From Bradyrhizobium sp. WSM1417 (GTDB lineage Bacteria; Pseudomonadota; Alphaproteobacteria; Rhizobiales; Xanthobacteraceae), in the NCBI RefSeq assembly GCF_000515415.1, contig NZ_KI911783.1, positions 5,753,831-5,817,830 on the forward strand: a DNA stretch of 64,000 nucleotides. Direction: 5' to 3'. Numbering within the stretch: position 1 is the first letter of the stretch; each line of letters opens with the position of its first letter. The notes beneath the pieces were generated by a model. That model ran no database searches. It saw nothing but the letters and a program-made list of their open reading frames with translations, and was not told the DNA's origin. The translations under genes were made by a program, and so were the position numbers. Positions 63,305 through 64,000 of this stretch are shown piece after piece.

Positions 63305-64000
63305 ATGCGGCTTCACGTCGTCAACCCCAACACCACGGCGTCCATGACGGCGAAGATCGCCGCTGCGGCGCGCAGCGTCGCCCTGCCCGACACATTGATC
63401 GATGCGCGCCAGCCCGCGATGGGCCCGGTCTCGATCGAGGGATTTTACGACGAGGCGTTCGCGGTGCCCGGCATGCTCGGCTGCATCCGCGAGGCCGATC
63501 GCGACGGCGCGGACGCGCACATCATCGCCTGCTTCGACGATACCGGCCTCGACGCCGCGCGCGCCGCGGCAAAGGCACCCGTGATCGGCATTGGCGAGGC
63601 GGGCTTCCACATGGCGAGCCTGATCGCCGCGCGCTTCGCCGTGGTGACGACACTCGGTGTCTCCATCGTGCCGATCGAACATAATTTGCGGAAATACGGC
63701 CTCGCCGATCGCTGCGTCCGCGTCCGCGCTGCCGAGATGCCGGTGCTCGCGTTGGAGGAGCGCAACACCGATGCGCTCGCAAAAATCTCCACGGAAATCA
63801 CAGCCGCGATCCGCGACGACCGCGCAGAGGCCATCGTGCTCGGTTGCGCCGGCATGGCCGATCTCGCCAATGAACTCGCCGCCACTCACGGCCTGCCCGT
63901 GATCGACGGCGTCGCCGCCGCGGTGACCTTTGCGGAATCACTGGTGCGACTGGGACTGAAAACCTCCCGGCTCGGACCCTATGCGGCGCCCCGATCCAAG
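63305..64000 (+). CDS. Aspartate/glutamate/hydantoin racemase family protein (3' end outside window)
   Basis: About 232 codons are visible. It opens MRLHVVNPNTTASMTAKI, the family start. Catalytic cysteines are in IIACFDDTGLDAAR and IVLGCAGMADLA, the two-base racemase arrangement. Hydantoin, allantoin and Asp/Glu racemases share this pattern; VNPNTT and the EGFYDEAFAVPGML region favour the hydantoin-racemase branch. It starts 4 nt after the permease, so it is part of the uptake operon. The C-terminus is lost at the window edge. Confidence 0.9.
   Translation, partial: MRLHVVNPNTTASMTAKIAAAARSVALPDTLIDARQPAMGPVSIEGFYDEAFAVPGMLGCIREADRDGADAHIIACFDDTGLDAARAAAKAPVIGIGEAGFHMASLIAARFAVVTTLGVSIVPIEHNLRKYGLADRCVRVRAAEMPVLALEERNTDALAKISTEITAAIRDDRAEAIVLGCAGMADLANELAATHGLPVIDGVAAAVTFAESLVRLGLKTSRLGPYAAPRSK

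Noticed and set aside
1..64000. tRNA, rRNA, integrase, transposase or prophage genes
   Set aside because: None was seen on either strand by inspection. A tRNAscan or profile search would settle it.

Overview
The window reads as ordinary chromosome of a GC-rich alphaproteobacterium, most likely Bradyrhizobium or a close relative (Nitrobacteraceae). The basis is gene content, very high third-position GC, many small lineage-type secreted proteins, and two copies of a palindromic repeat with arms starting GTCATTGCGAGCGCAGCGAA that I associate from memory with this group. No phage, transposase, CRISPR array, rRNA or tRNA gene was found. Both edges cut a gene: a PQQ/cytochrome dehydrogenase at the left and an Asp/Glu-type racemase at the right.

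1-9.4 kb holds the 5' part of a PQQ beta-propeller dehydrogenase with a heme-c site, two tandem unrelated methyltransferases, a methyl-accepting chemotaxis protein, a run of very small hypothetical proteins, an outer-membrane beta-barrel protein with a clear terminator, a lipoprotein and a His-rich secreted protein. 9.6-21 kb holds a TPR protein, a serine hydrolase overlapping tail to tail with a periplasmic S10 peptidase, NAD kinase, a receiver/Hpt/DUF2336 signalling group, a lytic transglycosylase, folE-hisI, an IscU/SufU-like scaffold with an altered ligand set, and a periplasmic ClpP-fold protein. 21-31 kb holds yidD, an APC-family permease translationally coupled to an unrecognised exported protein, an alpha/beta hydrolase, an MFS transporter, thrS and a higBA toxin-antitoxin pair with a candidate operator.

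31-41 kb holds a nitroreductase, a Tat-exported beta-lactamase-fold hydrolase, about 0.8 kb of mosaic repeats, a divergent LysR/quinone-oxidoreductase pair, a patatin, a CBS protein, a rhomboid protease and an orphan intrinsic terminator that may mark a small RNA. 41-56 kb holds a PAS_5 protein, a DEAD-box helicase with a long upstream region, a VOC/serine hydrolase pair, a zinc alcohol dehydrogenase, two MFS transporters, a double-PilZ protein next to a LapG-like transglutaminase-type protease, and a CYTH-CHAD protein. 56-64 kb is catabolic or uptake DNA: an IclR regulator with an orphan TctC-type binding protein, then a GntR regulator divergent from a polyamine-type ABC transporter (ATPase, Tat-exported binding protein, two permeases) whose last gene runs 4 nt into the racemase. 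This suggests uptake and processing of a nitrogenous compound such as a hydantoin.

I did not find a clearly new multi-gene system. The items most worth following up are the permease/exported-protein pair, the receiver-Hpt-DUF2336 group, the PilZ/cysteine-protease neighbourhood with its repeat-rich intergenic region, the candidate small RNA near 40.4 kb, and the repeat families.
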